A stretch of 64,000 nt of DNA from Isochrysis galbana (lineage: Eukaryota; Haptophyta; Isochrysidales; Isochrysidaceae): NCBI GenBank assembly GCA_018136815.1, contig CM030934.1:2557070-2621069 (forward strand), read 5' to 3'. Each line of letters starts with the position of its first letter. The stretch's first letter is position 1. The notes under the pieces were generated by a model. The model ran no database searches. It was not told where the DNA came from and worked only from the letters and a program-made list of their open reading frames with translations. Positions 33,607-44,954 of this stretch are shown piece after piece. A program made the translations under genes and the position numbers.

Positions 33607-33739
33607 TACGAAGATTGTCGCGGCGGTGGGCGGTGGGCGTTGGCATGGCGCCATAAACCACAGGTACGATGGCGTTGCATGCCTGTCATTGCCCGGCCAC
33701 CAGTTTCTAGAGTCACCACAGCACCATGCACGCGATTAC

Positions 33740-33945
33740 GCCAAGCGCCCGGACCCCACACTCCAAACCAAACCTCAGGTAGTGCACCGAGGTCGGAGGT
33801 CGGACCCCAGAAACCGAAGAAAAAGGAAAGAAGAGGGGCAGGGGAGGAGGTGGAGGGAGGGGAGATAAGGGCGATGGAGATAGAGCGGGAGAGTCCGGTA
33901 GCCGGTAGGTGTGTAGCCCTGAATCTTCAGATGTTTTTTTTTATA
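33740..33945 (+). mobile_element. LINE 3'-end fragment
   Basis: CCGGACCCCACACTCCAAAC, GGTAGTGCACCGAGG, CCCAGAAACCGAAGAAAAAG, purine tract, GGTAGGTGTGTAGCCCTGAA then TCTTCAGATGTTTTTTTTT. Same block order and oligo-T ending as the 40 kb copy. It lies only about 90 bp upstream of the kinesin start codon. Confidence 0.8.
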
Positions 33946-34030
33946 AATACATAGCGGGAATTTTAATGGAATAGTAGTATTAGAACAATTACAGTGATGT
34001 ATATGTCTAAAGATAGCCGTGCTGGCGTCG

Positions 34031-37000
34031 ATGGGAGACGTTGAGGCGGCGGCGGTCGTCGGCGCCGAGGAGGATGGAACGGCAGACGAGCCGATCCGCG
34101 TGCTGGTGCGCGTGCGGCCTGCGTCTTCGGCGGAGAGCGAGCCGTCCCCGCTGCGCATCTGCCACGGCGACACCGTCTCGCTGGCGAGGAAGGAGCGGAG
34201 CGTGGCGGTGCGATTCGACGCGGTGCTCGAGCCGAGGTGAAGGAGGAAATAAGGAGGGGATGGGGAGGAGCGGGGGGAGGGGGAGGGGGGGGGGAGGTGA
34301 AAGAGGAATGGAGGGGGGGGGGGGAGAGAGAGAGAGGAGGGGGCAAGGGGGGGACTTTGAGGAGGGGGGCAGGGGAAGGGAGGGGGAGGGGGGAATGGGG
34401 GAGGGAATGAAGGAGAGAGAGGGGCTAGGAAAAAGGAGAGTGGGTGGTGAGCGCGTTGGGAGGAGGAGTGGCGGAGAGGGCTGGATGCCGGGTGCTGGCT
34501 AGTGAATGCTGTCGTCGGGGACTGGCCGTGCCTCCCTCTCCTCTCCACCTCTGTGTGCCCCCCCACGCACAGCGTCGATCAACTGGGCGTGTATGAGCAC
34601 ATCCGTCCGGCGGTGGAGGCAGCTCTGAGTGGGCTGAACAGTACTATCATGGCGTATGGGCAGACCGGAAGCGGTAAGTCGCACACTTTATTCGGCGGCC
34701 TCAACCCGGACGACGCTCCACCCGCGCGCGCGACGGATGGCACCTCGTCCTCCGGACCGTCCACGCTTGAGGGCGTCACATCGCGCGCTGTGCACCACCT
34801 CTTCTCCTACGCGGCCGCACAAGCTGAGGCAGGGAAGCGCGTCGCCATATCAGCGTCGCTGCTCGAAGTGTATAACGAGGCGATGCAGGACCTGCTCCTG
34901 CCTGTCATCCCTGCAGCCGAGGCGGCTGCGACAGCTCCACGTATCGGCGGTAGCGCCGTGGTGAGCGGTGGCCGGCCGCCCTTGTCGTTACGTGAAAACG
35001 AGCAGAAGGAGGTGTTTGTCAAGGGGCTGACTGAGGTGCGCGGCGGAGCTACACGCGCGTCTCGGCGCCGCGGCTGTCGCACGGCGATGTCTCGCGATAT
35101 GTGCCCGCGCGTGCGGGGGAGCACCTCGCGACTGACCCCCACGAGAAAAGGGGGAGGGAAAGGCGACCGTTGACGCTCTGCGTGCGGGGGCCTCCACTTT
35201 CCCATAGACTCTCGTCTTCTTCCCCCGTAGGTTCCTTTGCATGATGCAGCGGCCGCGCTCTCACTCGTCCGTCGCGCGCTCCGCCTACGCGCCGTGCGGT
35301 CCACCGACGCCAATGCGCGGTCCTCGCGGTCGCACGCCGTGCTGCAGCTCCTGATTGAGCAATCGAGTGTGGGTAGCTGCGTTGACGGCGGCGGCAGCAG
35401 TGTGGCTGGTGGCAAAGGCGGTGGCGTGCTTCGTTCCCGTCTGTGCCTGGTCGACCTAGCAGGATCTGAGCGCAACTCGAGCATTGCACCCATCCTCTCC
35501 GCGGAGCACCAGCGCGAGACGTCCAAAATCAACGTTTCGCTCTCCGCACTAGCAAAGTGCATCCAGGTGGGCTAGGGCGCTCTTGATGAGCATTACGAGC
35601 GCGCCACGATCCGGCTGCCGTACAGCTGCTCGCGTGGTGTCATGAGCTCCGGCCGGCGCTCTCGTTTGGTCTCAGCGTGATTGCTTATCGTACAGGTCTC
35701 ACACAGCCGCGCTCCCTCATCTCGCAGGCCTTGGCCGCCAAGGAGCCCAAGCCGCACGTGCCTTTCCGCGATTCCACCTTGACGAGGCTGTTGCAGCCAG
35801 CTCTCTCCGGTGAGGCAGCGCATCGCAAATGCCAAAAGCACGCAGCCCCGAAGCGCGCGAGTCGCCGCTTATGCGCCATTGCGCGACGCGAGCTCTCCAC
35901 AGCCAGCTGGCTTGTGCGCGCGCGTCTAGCGCATTCCCAACCGTCTTGCACCCTTCTGGCAGGTAACTCTCGCACCGTGCTTATTGCGACGCTCTCGCCC
36001 GCCATGGCGTCGGCGGAAGAGACGTTGTCCACTCTGCGATTTGCCGACCGTGCCAAGCGAGTGAAGCTCCGCGCCACCAAGAACCCGGCCGACATATCGG
36101 AGACGCTTCAACAACAACGGCAGGTACGTGCGTGGAGGACAAGCGGATGGCGCTCCCGTCAGCATGCGCCGCCTAGCTCAGCCAGCTATCACCCCGAACG
36201 GAGCATGGTCCCGGAAACATGCTACGAGGCCGTGAGATTGCGGCTTGGATGCTCACGTGCCCCTCTGCGTTGTGGCCTCCCCAGAGATACGAGGCCCACA
36301 TCGAGAGGCTCCGCCGCGAGGTCTACCGGCTTCGAGCCGAGCTGCATGGCGGCCGCACTCCTAGCGCTGGTGGTTGGAGCGCGGCCCCCTTGGGAGGGGT
36401 AGCGCAGATTGGGGCGAAGAGCATATTCACACCTGGAAGGGTAGGCATGCTGGGTGAGGGTGCTGCTGCGGTCCGGGTTGCCGAGCTCGAAGGGGAGAAT
36501 GAACATCTACGTAGGCAGTTGAAGCAGGTGCGCATGGAGCGCAATGTGGCACGGAGGAGGCCGTGAGCTCGGGGCCCGCTAGCATCGATCGGAATCAACC
36601 ATCTAAGGACCAAGTGGCCGTGCGGCGTAAGAGCGCACCGAAGCCCGTATTCGCAGCCGCCCAGGCCACCGTCCGCTAGCCCTCAGCGGGCCGTTTAAAG
36701 AGAGCGATTGGTGGAGTGCCTCATTCGGCTGACATTTGTCTACTCCCTATCTTCCTAGGCAAATGAGGAGCTCGAGTCGCAGAAGCGGGTCAACCGACGT
36801 CTCGAGATGGCACTCGAGAATGCTCTCGCCGGCCGCACAGACCGCGCCCTCTCCTGGTTGCGCGGAGGGGGCGACGCTAGCGGAGCGGGCGGAGCGCGCG
36901 GTGGTGATGCACGTGGGTGGCAACTTAAGGGCAGTGGGCGATCCGAAATTGTGCACGTGGGGACAGGAGACCGGGGCAACGGCTCAATGCAAGATGGCGG

Positions 37001-38000
37001 GAACGGGCTCAGTGGGGACAGTGGGCTAGGTGGAGTCAACGGGCTCGGCCTGGATATTGATGATGCGCCGATCGATGACATCGAGGACGACGTGCTCCTA
37101 CAGGCGACACTGGCTGAGCTCAACGAGCAGCAAAAGCAACTCGAACGCATCCGGGCCGAGGTAATCGCTTGCACAAGCAGAATGGAACGGGGAGCACTAG
37201 GGTGTCTGCGTGCCTGGGGGGTGGCCATCTCTGTGGGCGGCCCGTGCAGCCATGTGCTGCATTCACAACGCCTCCCACACGCGCGTGGGATTCGCAGGAG
37301 GCCGAGATCCAGCGGTTGCTCCGTGGCGCCTCGATGGTACCGCCGCCGCTGCCGCAGCGCTCACCACGCGCTGAGGCGTGGGGCCTTTCCCTGCGCGCGC
37401 CCTCGCGTGGGGATGGCGCACGGTCAGCACCTTCGCCGCGTGAAGCCTTTGTGGGGACCGCCTCAAGTACACCTTCCGACCCTCGTGCCGACCCACGATC
37501 ACGATGGTGAGTATGGCGGTGCTGCTCGCTGGTTGTGGGTACTCGGCGCACAAGGCGTGACACGGCCCTTTGTCCCGTCGCACCAACACGCGGCCTCTAC
37601 GCCCCGCCCCGATGTGCCATCCGTTTTCAGGTACGACCCCGAGTTTGACCCCAACTCGCGCTGGTACAACCCTGCAGTCGCCAAGCGCTCAGGAGGAGGG
37701 CCTTTCGACGCGTATGCGCCCCCCTCTAGCGGTCGGCGCACGCCGCGGAGCGGCTCTCGTCCTCACTCGTCGCGGGCCAGCTCACGCGCCAAGGCAAGGC
37801 ACCTCGAGGCGCGCGCCTACGCGAAGGACGCCGAGGTTGCCGCAGCACAGACCCTCCTCGGTAACGCGTCCACAGCCAATGGCCTTGCCAAGGGCGCTCT
37901 AGGGATGGGCTCGTTGTACTACGTGCTCGGCAGCCAGGCGTCGGCACGCCGAGTGCACGCGTTGAACCAGCAACTCACCCAGCAACAGCAGCAGCCTTGA
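34031..38000 (+). CDS. Kinesin motor protein, 9 exons
   Basis: Exons 34031-34236, 34573-35035, 35231-35566, 35728-35809, 35963-36123, 36285-36527, 36759-37160, 37298-37506, 37631-38000; phases agree throughout, about 823 aa. The N-terminal motor domain (to about residue 400) opens IRVLVRVRP. The P-loop GQTGSGKSHT is at about 97, switch I NARSSRSHAV at about 250, switch II LVDLAGSE at about 298, and HVPFRDSTLTRLL and SAEETLSTLRFADRAKRVK follow. Coiled coils then appear (RYEAHIERLRREVYRLRAEL, VAELEGENEHLRRQLKQV, ATLAELNEQQKQLERIRAE), with a disordered Ser/Arg-rich tail containing YDPEFDPNSRWYNPAV. It should move along microtubules using ATP; the subfamily is not assigned. The switch II-alpha4 linker (NSSIAPILSAEHQRETSK) is atypical. 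Introns are 124-336 bp. Confidence 0.93.
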
Positions 38001-38228
38001 TTGAGGGAGGCATGCGTGCAGAAGGAGGACGAGGAGTAGATCCAGTGTGATGGCAAGCTGTATCCGGCTTCTCGGCGTATCGCACACGTGGCGGGCGATG
38101 TGTGAGGTGTCATAAGGGTGTAGTTTAAACCAGTGATACTAGGCGACTATGTTCAAGAGCAAGAACTTCTCTCAGGTCGCGTTCCTTCGAACGTGGACTA
38201 TCTTTCTACGTATCGATAAGCGAATTGT

Positions 38229-38540
38229 CTAATCATAGTACCTGAACATATTGCTATCCGCCCATGCCTGCCGCATAGGAGCTGGACTAAGCAGAAGAAG
38301 ACCAAGAGGGTGCGCAACTTGAGGTTCCCTTTTTTTAACCCCCCTCACCATTTTTACACCATATAAAGCTTGGTCTCCTCGAAGTTCTTGTCGCAGGAGA
38401 CGAGGCGCTTCATGTGTGCCTGTAGCAGCCGCTGAATCTTTTTGCGCACGTACTCTTCGTCGGCGAGACGCGTCGGGTCGCGACATGACAATTCAATTAA
38501 TTGACAATTCATCTCCATCCATGATGTCGTATACATGCCA
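38229..38540 (-). other. Possible 3' exon of an unrecognised minus-strand gene
   Basis: A minus-strand frame ending at a stop near 38354 contains DPTRLADEEYVRKKIQRLLQ then AHMKRLVSCDKNFEETKLYM, clearly protein-like and charged-helical. No upstream exon could be joined before the palindromic repeat at 38610-38660. Family not recognised. Confidence 0.3.
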
Positions 38541-38604
38541 AATGCCTTGAGGGTATTGACAGTCCAGCAAATATACAGAATTCGACACCAAGTGACAAGT
38601 GACG

Positions 38605-38665
38605 ACAGCGGCTAAAAAGTTCCGTCCTACATTATAGGACCGCGTCCTACGATTTCGGTGTATTT
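38605..38665. repeat. Palindromic GTCCTAC/GTAGGAC element, copy 1
   Basis: Alternating GTCCTAC and TAGGAC words around AAGTTCCGTCCTAC and GCGTCCTACGATTTC. Near-reverse-complement matches occur at 53610-53650 and 54735-54795. Looks like a small dispersed palindromic repeat or MITE core. Confidence 0.6.
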
Positions 38666-39483
38666 GTAGGACCCTGAGCTTGAAAGCCACACAACTTTCG
38701 AGAGTGAAGGATTGAGACTTCCCACCAACTGAAGGATAGTCCCAACTCAGTCTTGAGATCCTTAGCTCCCACTATGGCCAAGGCTGTAGACTTCGTCTTG
38801 ACCGAGCTTTCGGCTCCAGCGTGAACTGAGTACTTCGGCCATCGGAGGCCACCGGGTGCGTCGAGAGTTTTGTTTTTGCCCCGCAAGAGGCAAAAGCAGC
38901 CAAAACTCTCACTGGGCTTCAAAACCAAGCTTGGTCTCCACTGAAGGTCGAAAAGAACCCATGCCAAAGAGCATTTCATCTCGTGGGAGCAAGTTCTAGG
39001 GAGCTCATCATGAGCCTCAAATCGTGTCCTCAGGTGTTTGCGGCAATTCGTAGGAAGGCGGCTTGCCTTCATTTGGTCTCCTTTCCCTCAGGGTTTCTTC
39101 CCCTCCCTGTGGGGACTCTCACCCTACCATGAGCCCCCCCGCGAGCACCCCCAAGGAGAGGCCCAGGAGCACCCCGTACGCGACCAGAACGGCGTCGCCT
39201 TGGCTCGGTATGAGGGCGCGCCCCGAGAGGGCCTCCTTCGACAAGGATTCATTGTGGTGACGTTGGTGAACATCTCGAGGAGACGAGGAGAAAAATAAGT
39301 CGTTAGAGCTAGCATTCTCGGAGCTCTTCCCGGTCCTCCCACCGAGTTTCACTCCTGGACATGCCTCTTTGAATTTAAGAGAGAAGAAAGCGCGCGCGCG
39401 CCGCCGCGCGCATTCTGTCAGATTGACCCCTCGCGCGAGCGGTGGGAGGGGGAAAGCGCGCGCACGCGCGCAGTGAGGGGAGG
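38666..39483. other. Intergenic stretch, no supported gene
   Basis: Minus-strand frame 38647-39072 is open but unrecognised. CGCGCGCG-rich sequence at 39397-39410. No domain or splice evidence. Confidence 0.4.
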
Positions 39484-39621
39484 GAATGACGTGCGCTGCC
39501 TCCACGTCGCGTGCATGCACTTCGACACGCCCACCGTACGGGCGCTGCTCAAGGCCGGCGCACGCGCCAATGTCCTCACGAGGAACGGGCTCTCGCCGCT
39601 GATGACGGCGAGCGCGTGCAG
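39484..39621 (+). pseudogene. Ankyrin-repeat fragment interrupted by a LINE
   Basis: The plus frame reads NDVRCLHVACMHFDTPTVRA then LLKAGARANVLTRNGLSPLM, one and a half ankyrin repeats (LHxAC, VRALLKAGA, G.SPLM). At about 39622 it passes directly into the LINE C-terminus. The rest of the ankyrin gene is not found downstream of the LINE in this window. Confidence 0.6.
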
Positions 39622-40238
39622 ATTACACTATGACGGTATAAAATTCTCGGAGGAATCAATACTGATAAGAGTAATAGAAAGGTACACCATGCTAAGCAAA
39701 GCACTTTTCGTCGCAAACGAAACCGACTCGACAAGAACCGCCCAAGCGGGCATGGGAAGGCAACCCAAGAAACGAATAGACATAAGTGACTTAAGACCCG
39801 TTTTCAAATTGAACGACGAGGGTGGGCTCAGACCTAGTGAGGAGCTAGTGGAACTAGCCACCAAGCTAGGGATAGCACACGCCGTCGAGGAGAGCAGGGA
39901 GCAACGAAACGAGGGCGAATAAGCGCCAGGAAAACAGGAACCAGGGGACCATTAGGGACAGTACGAACCCGACGGACCCAAACGACCAACGCGAACCCGG
40001 GCGGGCACGCACGCCAAGAAAGACGCAATAACAGGCCTGCCCGGCCCCCACACTCCGAACCAGGCCTTAGGTAGGGCACCAAGGCCGGACCCCGGAAACC
40101 GAAGAAAAAGGAATGAAGGGGGGCAGGGAAAGAGGTGGAGGGAGGGAAGTTAAGGGCGGTGTAAATAGCGAGGGGAGATCCAGTCAGTAGTAGGTGTGTA
40201 GCCCAGAATCTTCAGATGTTTTTTTATATATATATCAT
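39622..40238 (+). mobile_element. 5'-truncated LINE (polyprotein C-terminus plus 3' UTR)
   Basis: LHYDGIKFSEESILIRVIER, then ARTAQAG-like sequence, MGRQPKKRIDISDLRPVF, and a stop at 39922. The 3' UTR follows (CCACACTCCGAACCAGGC, CCCCGGAAACCGAAGAAAAA, purine tract) and GTAGGTGTGTAGCCCAGAAT then CTTCAGATGTTTTTTT. The best-preserved 3' end of the family in the window. No clear TSD. Confidence 0.85.
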
Positions 40239-40849
40239 AAGAGCACTGGCATCTGACATACCGATAAGGACCATCTACAAGGCGGCATGAATACACTGTC
40301 CGGCCCAAACCAAACAGCATACAACACAACGGGCCAACCAACATGCAACATGCAACATGCGATAACCATGTACCACGACGGCATGACGCATGACACGTGA
40401 CACGTTAACATCAACCACGAAAGCATACTCGTGCTGCCAAGCTGCTATTCCTGTAGGCGATAGGTACATGCTACAGAAAGCTGAGTAACAATCTGATCAG
40501 GTTCTCCGAAACGAGTAGACAGAAAGGAGGTCGGCGGCGACACTGGCGGTGGCGCAGCAGCGGCCTTGTCCTTGGTTGTGCATGCTTGCACAACATCTGA
40601 ATCAGTAGGTGCGCTCTCGGCCCCTTCGCATGGTTCAATGGCGCAGCTTGTGCCGTGCCGCCCAAGAAGGCGCGGTGTATATGTCCATGAAAAAGGTGTT
40701 CGTAACCCGCACGAGCATACCTCGACGTCGGCATGCGCATCGCCCATCGATTATGGTGCATGACCGTGCTCTTGCACGCGGGTCGGCATCGCGCGTGAGT
40801 TGCGCCCGTGCTAGCCGAGACTCGCCAAGTCAAGGCACAGATTAGAAGC
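40239..40849. other. Intergenic stretch, no supported gene
   Basis: AT-rich start (TATATATATATC) then mixed sequence. CATGCAACATGCAACATGCG short repeats near 40341. No coding support. Confidence 0.4.
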
Positions 40850-42075
40850 TTAGAAGCTAGCGGACACTATCGCAAAACGGTCACCAACTTTGGACGTGAT
40901 GGGTTGATTGACGATATTGAGGTAGCCGTTCAAGTAGTCCTTGCCCCTTGCCCATGCCTCCTTGGCAGCGTCCTGCAAGCAATCATCGAGTGCAGCGACG
41001 CTCATCGCATGGCGGGCAAGGACGCGGGAAGACGAAGCGAGGGCATGGGATGAGCAAAGGGCGCCAGCGAGCGCGATCATTCATCGCACCGGTGAGAGTC
41101 GAGGGTGAGTGAGCCCCATGCGTTAGCCCCATGCGCGGCAATGACTCACCGAATCGCCGGCTTCGGCCGCAGCTGCGATGTCATCCATGCTGAAATAGAG
41201 CTCGTTGATCAGATGCCGCGCGAGCAGGTTGGCGGTGGTGGTGCCGTTGTCGTTTTCGGACTGCAGCGCAGTGTTGGCGAAGAGCCCCAGTGCGCGACAG
41301 GCAGAGCGCAGGTCTGAGGCTGGTGTGCCAGTCCCTTCGCCCTTGGAGTTTGAGCCGCGTCCCTTGCTGCCCTTCTCGAGGAGCACGGCCACGGTGTCCC
41401 ATTGACCGGCAGAGATGGCCTCGCGCAGCTCTCCCGAGTAGGCATTGACGCCCGCCGTAATACGCTGCGCGTACTTCTGGTAGCCGGTGTACCGGCGCTG
41501 GATGGGAGAGAAAGGAAGCTCGGCCTGAGGGGGCAGGTATGGCGACTTAATCACCTCGGCAGGCGTCGGCCTCAGGCCGTACTTGAAGTAGAAGTCCTCG
41601 GAGAATAGCGCCTGCGAGCGGAGGCCGACAGTGCTCAACGGACCCCCTCCCCGCCCCTCCTCACCTAATCTCTCCCTTCCCCCTTGTCCTCTCCTATCTC
41701 TATGCACCACTCCAGCAAAGGGGGGGCGAAGGGGGTGGAGTGGGCGGGTGGGAAGCTCACCTTCTCATTGAACTTTCCCCTCCTACCTTCATCGATTCCC
41801 TTTCCCGCCTCGGTCGCCGCGTTCACTTTCCTGCTCAGCGCCTCCCTTGCCTCCATCTCAGTCAGCTGCCGGCTGCTTCCATTGTCGACAAACTCAAAGC
41901 GGTCCGCACCAGCCGCAGGCAGCGAGGAGAAGGCGGGGAGGAAGGAGAGGGCGGCGCGCCGGCTCAAACCCATCCATACGACGCATCGACCCGCCTCTGC
42001 AACTGCCCGGGTGGACAGCAGAGGCGCAGAGACGAGGAGAGAGAAGGAAGCCGACACCATGAGCGCCGCCGCCAT
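40850..42075 (-). CDS. Predicted twin-arginine-targeted thylakoid lumen protein, 3 exons
   Basis: Exons on the minus strand: 42075-41761, 41611-41150, 40972-40850, all phase 0 (GTGAGC..GCAG, GTGAGT..GCAG), about 299 aa. Residues 1-28 form a hydrophobic signal-like segment (MVSASFSLLVSAPLL). Residues 36-57 are a Tat-type signal: SRRAALSFLPAFSSLPAAGA with twin Arg 39-40 and an Ala-rich cleavage region. This tandem targeting fits lumen delivery in a secondary plastid. The mature part is helical: FSEDFYFKYGLRPTPAEV, SPIQRRYTGYQKYAQRI, LFANTALQSENDN, INELYFSMDDIAAAA and DYLNGYLNIVN. I recall similar conserved lumenal proteins in diatoms and relatives and suspect a PsbQ-like four-helix protein, but this is unproven. 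Confidence 0.75.
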
Positions 42076-42307
42076 CGCCACGCCGCAAGCTATATTTCAA
42101 CTCTATAACCAGCGGGCTTTACTTTGGGCTAGTGAACGGCGACGGAGCAGCGAGGGGGCGCACGAGACCGGAGATAAGTATTAGAGGGGTGCTCGGCTAG
42201 TCTACTTACTACCGAGCCACGCACCGACACTTCCCCCGCGGGGGGGAGACGCCGATAGCCCCTCTTTCCCTTCTCCGCCGCGCGCGACCCCGCACCGCCC
42301 AAGCTCT

Positions 42308-42460
<153 letters not shown>

Positions 42461-42601
42461 GCACAGCCATGTCGTCCGTCCCGGTCCCCAGCACGCCTGA
42501 CCCCGCCAGCGCGGTCGACTCCGCCCTTGTCGCGTCGCCCATAGGAGGTAGGTGGCCACCGCTCTCTTGGCGTTAGCCCATGGCCTTCGTCGACCTCATC
42601 T

Positions 42602-43135
42602 TCATCTTCTGGCGTTTCCGGTTTCATGTGGCTCTTCCATAAGTGCGATACTACCTTTCGCACATCTTCTGAGGCGAACAGTGAACAGTTCGCTGTCTAT
42701 GCGTATGTCGTATGCGCGTCCCGATTTGTATCCGACTACTTCAAAAGTGCCCACCACTGGGTGGTGGTCCGAGGCTCCCTTTCCTGTGAAGAGCGCCGGG
42801 TGCGGACCGATGGTTTGCCAGTTGATGTTGGAGCATGTGATAATGGGTGTGTATATCCTATCTATTCGCGCCGTATGGATGGTTCCCGAGAGTCTGGTGA
42901 ATGAAGCCTCCCCTCGTGTTTCCGTTGACCAATTTGTATGCATCTATTAGCCCTAGCTCGTTCATTGTGGATCTTAGTTTGGGGCCGTGTGCGTTTCCAT
43001 ATCCTTTTCCTTATCCTGGAGAGAGGGGGAGCGAATCGCACCATTTCTTGGCGAAGATTTTCGTCGCGTCAGGTAGCCCCCCCCGGAGCTTTTTTATTGG
43101 GCATCGCGCCACGGTCAAAAATCAAAAAATGCAGC
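42602..43135 (-). mobile_element. LINE endonuclease (APE) C-terminal remnant
   Basis: Minus strand, across frameshifts: NELGLIDAYKLVNGN, TARIDRIYTPIITC, then GASDHHPVVGTF. The SDHHPV box is the conserved catalytic/terminal motif of APE endonucleases. No RT follows. Degenerate, probably old. Confidence 0.7.
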
Positions 43136-43184
43136 CCAGCCCTTACTTATGTTTAAAAAGCCCCTGTTTGACCGCCCTATGACT

Positions 43185-43330
43185 GTGAAGATGTTAGCCT
43201 AATATCTAGATATTAGGCTATCTACTTCCAAAAAGCACTATCTATATCTAGCATCTAGCTAGATAGCGCTGGGCCACTATTTGCATCTATCTTAGATAGC
43301 TGTGGGTGCCAAACCTAGTAATAAGCTATT
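43185..43330. repeat. Palindrome-rich AT segment
   Basis: Multiple short inverted words (AATATCTAGATATT, CTATCT/AGATAG, ATCTAGCTAGAT) in about 140 bp, comparable in style to 31100-31200 and 53300-53460. Possibly a MITE or subterminal region of a DNA transposon. Confidence 0.45.
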
Positions 43331-43569
43331 AATAGGTACCTAACCAAGGCCGTAGGGCATGGGCGGGCTTGCCAGCACCTTGCGCAAGCAAGCCTTGCGG
43401 GCGAAACGGCAACTAACTATGGAGCTAACTACAGTTAAACATGTTTACTGTTCTATAACCCAAAAAACCTGTATAGATATCCCAGCAAGAGCCCAAATAT
43501 CCCTGAAATATCTAGAGATATCTATGTGGAGCAAATCCACCCAAATATCCAAGACAAATATCCGGATAC

Positions 43570-44326
43570 TTGTGCTTACCCCTGGACAAGGGTCGCAAGG
43601 GCCCTTGGATCTTCTTCTTCTACGTCGATGCCGTCTGCATGCTGCACGATGGGTCGCTGCAGATGAAGACGGAGGGGCTTGGGTTCACCCTCCGTGGCGG
43701 CTGGGGCGCGCCCTACCCACACGTCAATGCGCCCATCTTCGAAGGCTGGAAGCAGAAGGGATGTGTGCTGACGCTCAACGCTGCAGCACTCTCCTTGATC
43801 AACCACGACACCGCCACATGCGAGCCCTTCATAAGCCTTACCGTCATGAACAAGTCCATCATAAGGCGTCTCTCTTTCGCTGGATTTCGCCACATGGAGT
43901 TGACGGTGCAGGACAGCACGTGCCTGCAGCTCATCTTCGTTGACTTCCTCTTCAAGTACGACCTGCACTCCGACTTCACGTACCACCAAGATCTTCGGCA
44001 CGGAAAGTCGGCGGTCTTCACGGCAGTTGTTAAGCTTACAGCAGATGAAAGCAGCCTTCACGTCGCCGGCGCTGCAGCGCCCGCTGTTTTCAAGGAGATT
44101 GGTGACTGGTGACGCCCATGTGCTACTGTCTCGCATGTACCACAGGTCTGGCGCAAGCACTGCTCGCACAGTGCTGGCTGTCTTCTTCTACAAGATCGGC
44201 AGGGAGCGCACGCGTCTGGAATCAGCCGGAGTCGAGACGGACGAACAGCACGAGGAAACGCAGCAGGGTGAAATAGCGGAGGGAGCATGTTCGAGCGACA
44301 GCGACAACAACGTGCCCAGCCTCTGA
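43570..44326 (+). CDS. Protein of unknown family (possible 37-bp intron near 3' end)
   Basis: The frame 43570-44112 reads PLDKGRKGPWIFFFYVDAV, GFTLRGGWGAPYPHVNAPIF, NHDTATCEPFISLTVMNKSI, RRLSFAGFRHMELTVQDSTC and QLIFVDFLFKYDLHSDFTYH; it looks genuinely coding and globular. It would stop at 44110, but splicing 44109-44145 (GTGACG...CCACAG) joins in phase to SGASTARTVLAVFFYKIGRE and an acidic end at 44326. Thirty-seven bp is far shorter than the other introns here, so this is speculative. The 5' end is unclear because the upstream sequence is repeat-like. No family recognised. Confidence 0.45.
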
Positions 44327-44925
44327 AAATGGGCCCCCCGCTGGCTTCATGTGTTCAGCGCGGGGCTGTTGTGTTTGTGTTGCTGCTGCACTTCCACTGC
44401 TGCGCTTCCCATGTCCGCATAAGTGAATGAATCAGCTTGAGGATCTTGTATTGAATAGAACGGGTGTGTGCGCGCGGGATTCGATGTGCGCGCGCGGGCT
44501 CCGCAGCTGTATGTGGCGTCGCTGCCGCAGTTGGAGTGAAGGAGTGTGCGTGCAGTGCAGGTGCCTGCTTATTTTTTCCGATAACATGGGTGGTGTGCCC
44601 CACCACTTGATCAATTTTGGCTCTCAACTTGCAATCCCACGCGAGCACGATCAACAGCCACCTTGGCGGGCTACTGGCCGCCCAGCGCGCCCCGTTCACC
44701 GTGTCTTCACCTGCACCTGCAGTTCCTGCACTCTCACCTTCACCTGCACCTTCACTGAAGAAAAAACTTCGGACCAGCACCTTCCCAGTTGGAAAAATTT
44801 TTTATTGAAAACTCAGCCCGCGTAGCTGGGGGTTACCGCGTCTGTAGAGAGTGGGAGCGTGATCAGCTTTGTAATAATAATATTATCGTGGCTACCCAAA
44901 AAGAAAACACTGATACGAAAAAGAA

Positions 44926-44954
44926 CCTGGCCCTCTTTTGACGGAACGCGACTT
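44926..44954 (+). repeat. 29-nt exact repeat, copy 2
   Basis: Identical to 18614-18642. Here it is followed 36 bp later by the 18-bp palindrome AAATATGTCGACATATTT (44991-45008) and then tandem GGGGC boxes (45057-45080). Confidence 0.85.

Noticed and set aside
43576-44169. Minus-strand 197-codon frame opposite the unknown gene
   Set aside because: The plus strand has the more protein-like composition with aromatic and hydrophobic patterning; the minus frame is its antisense shadow.
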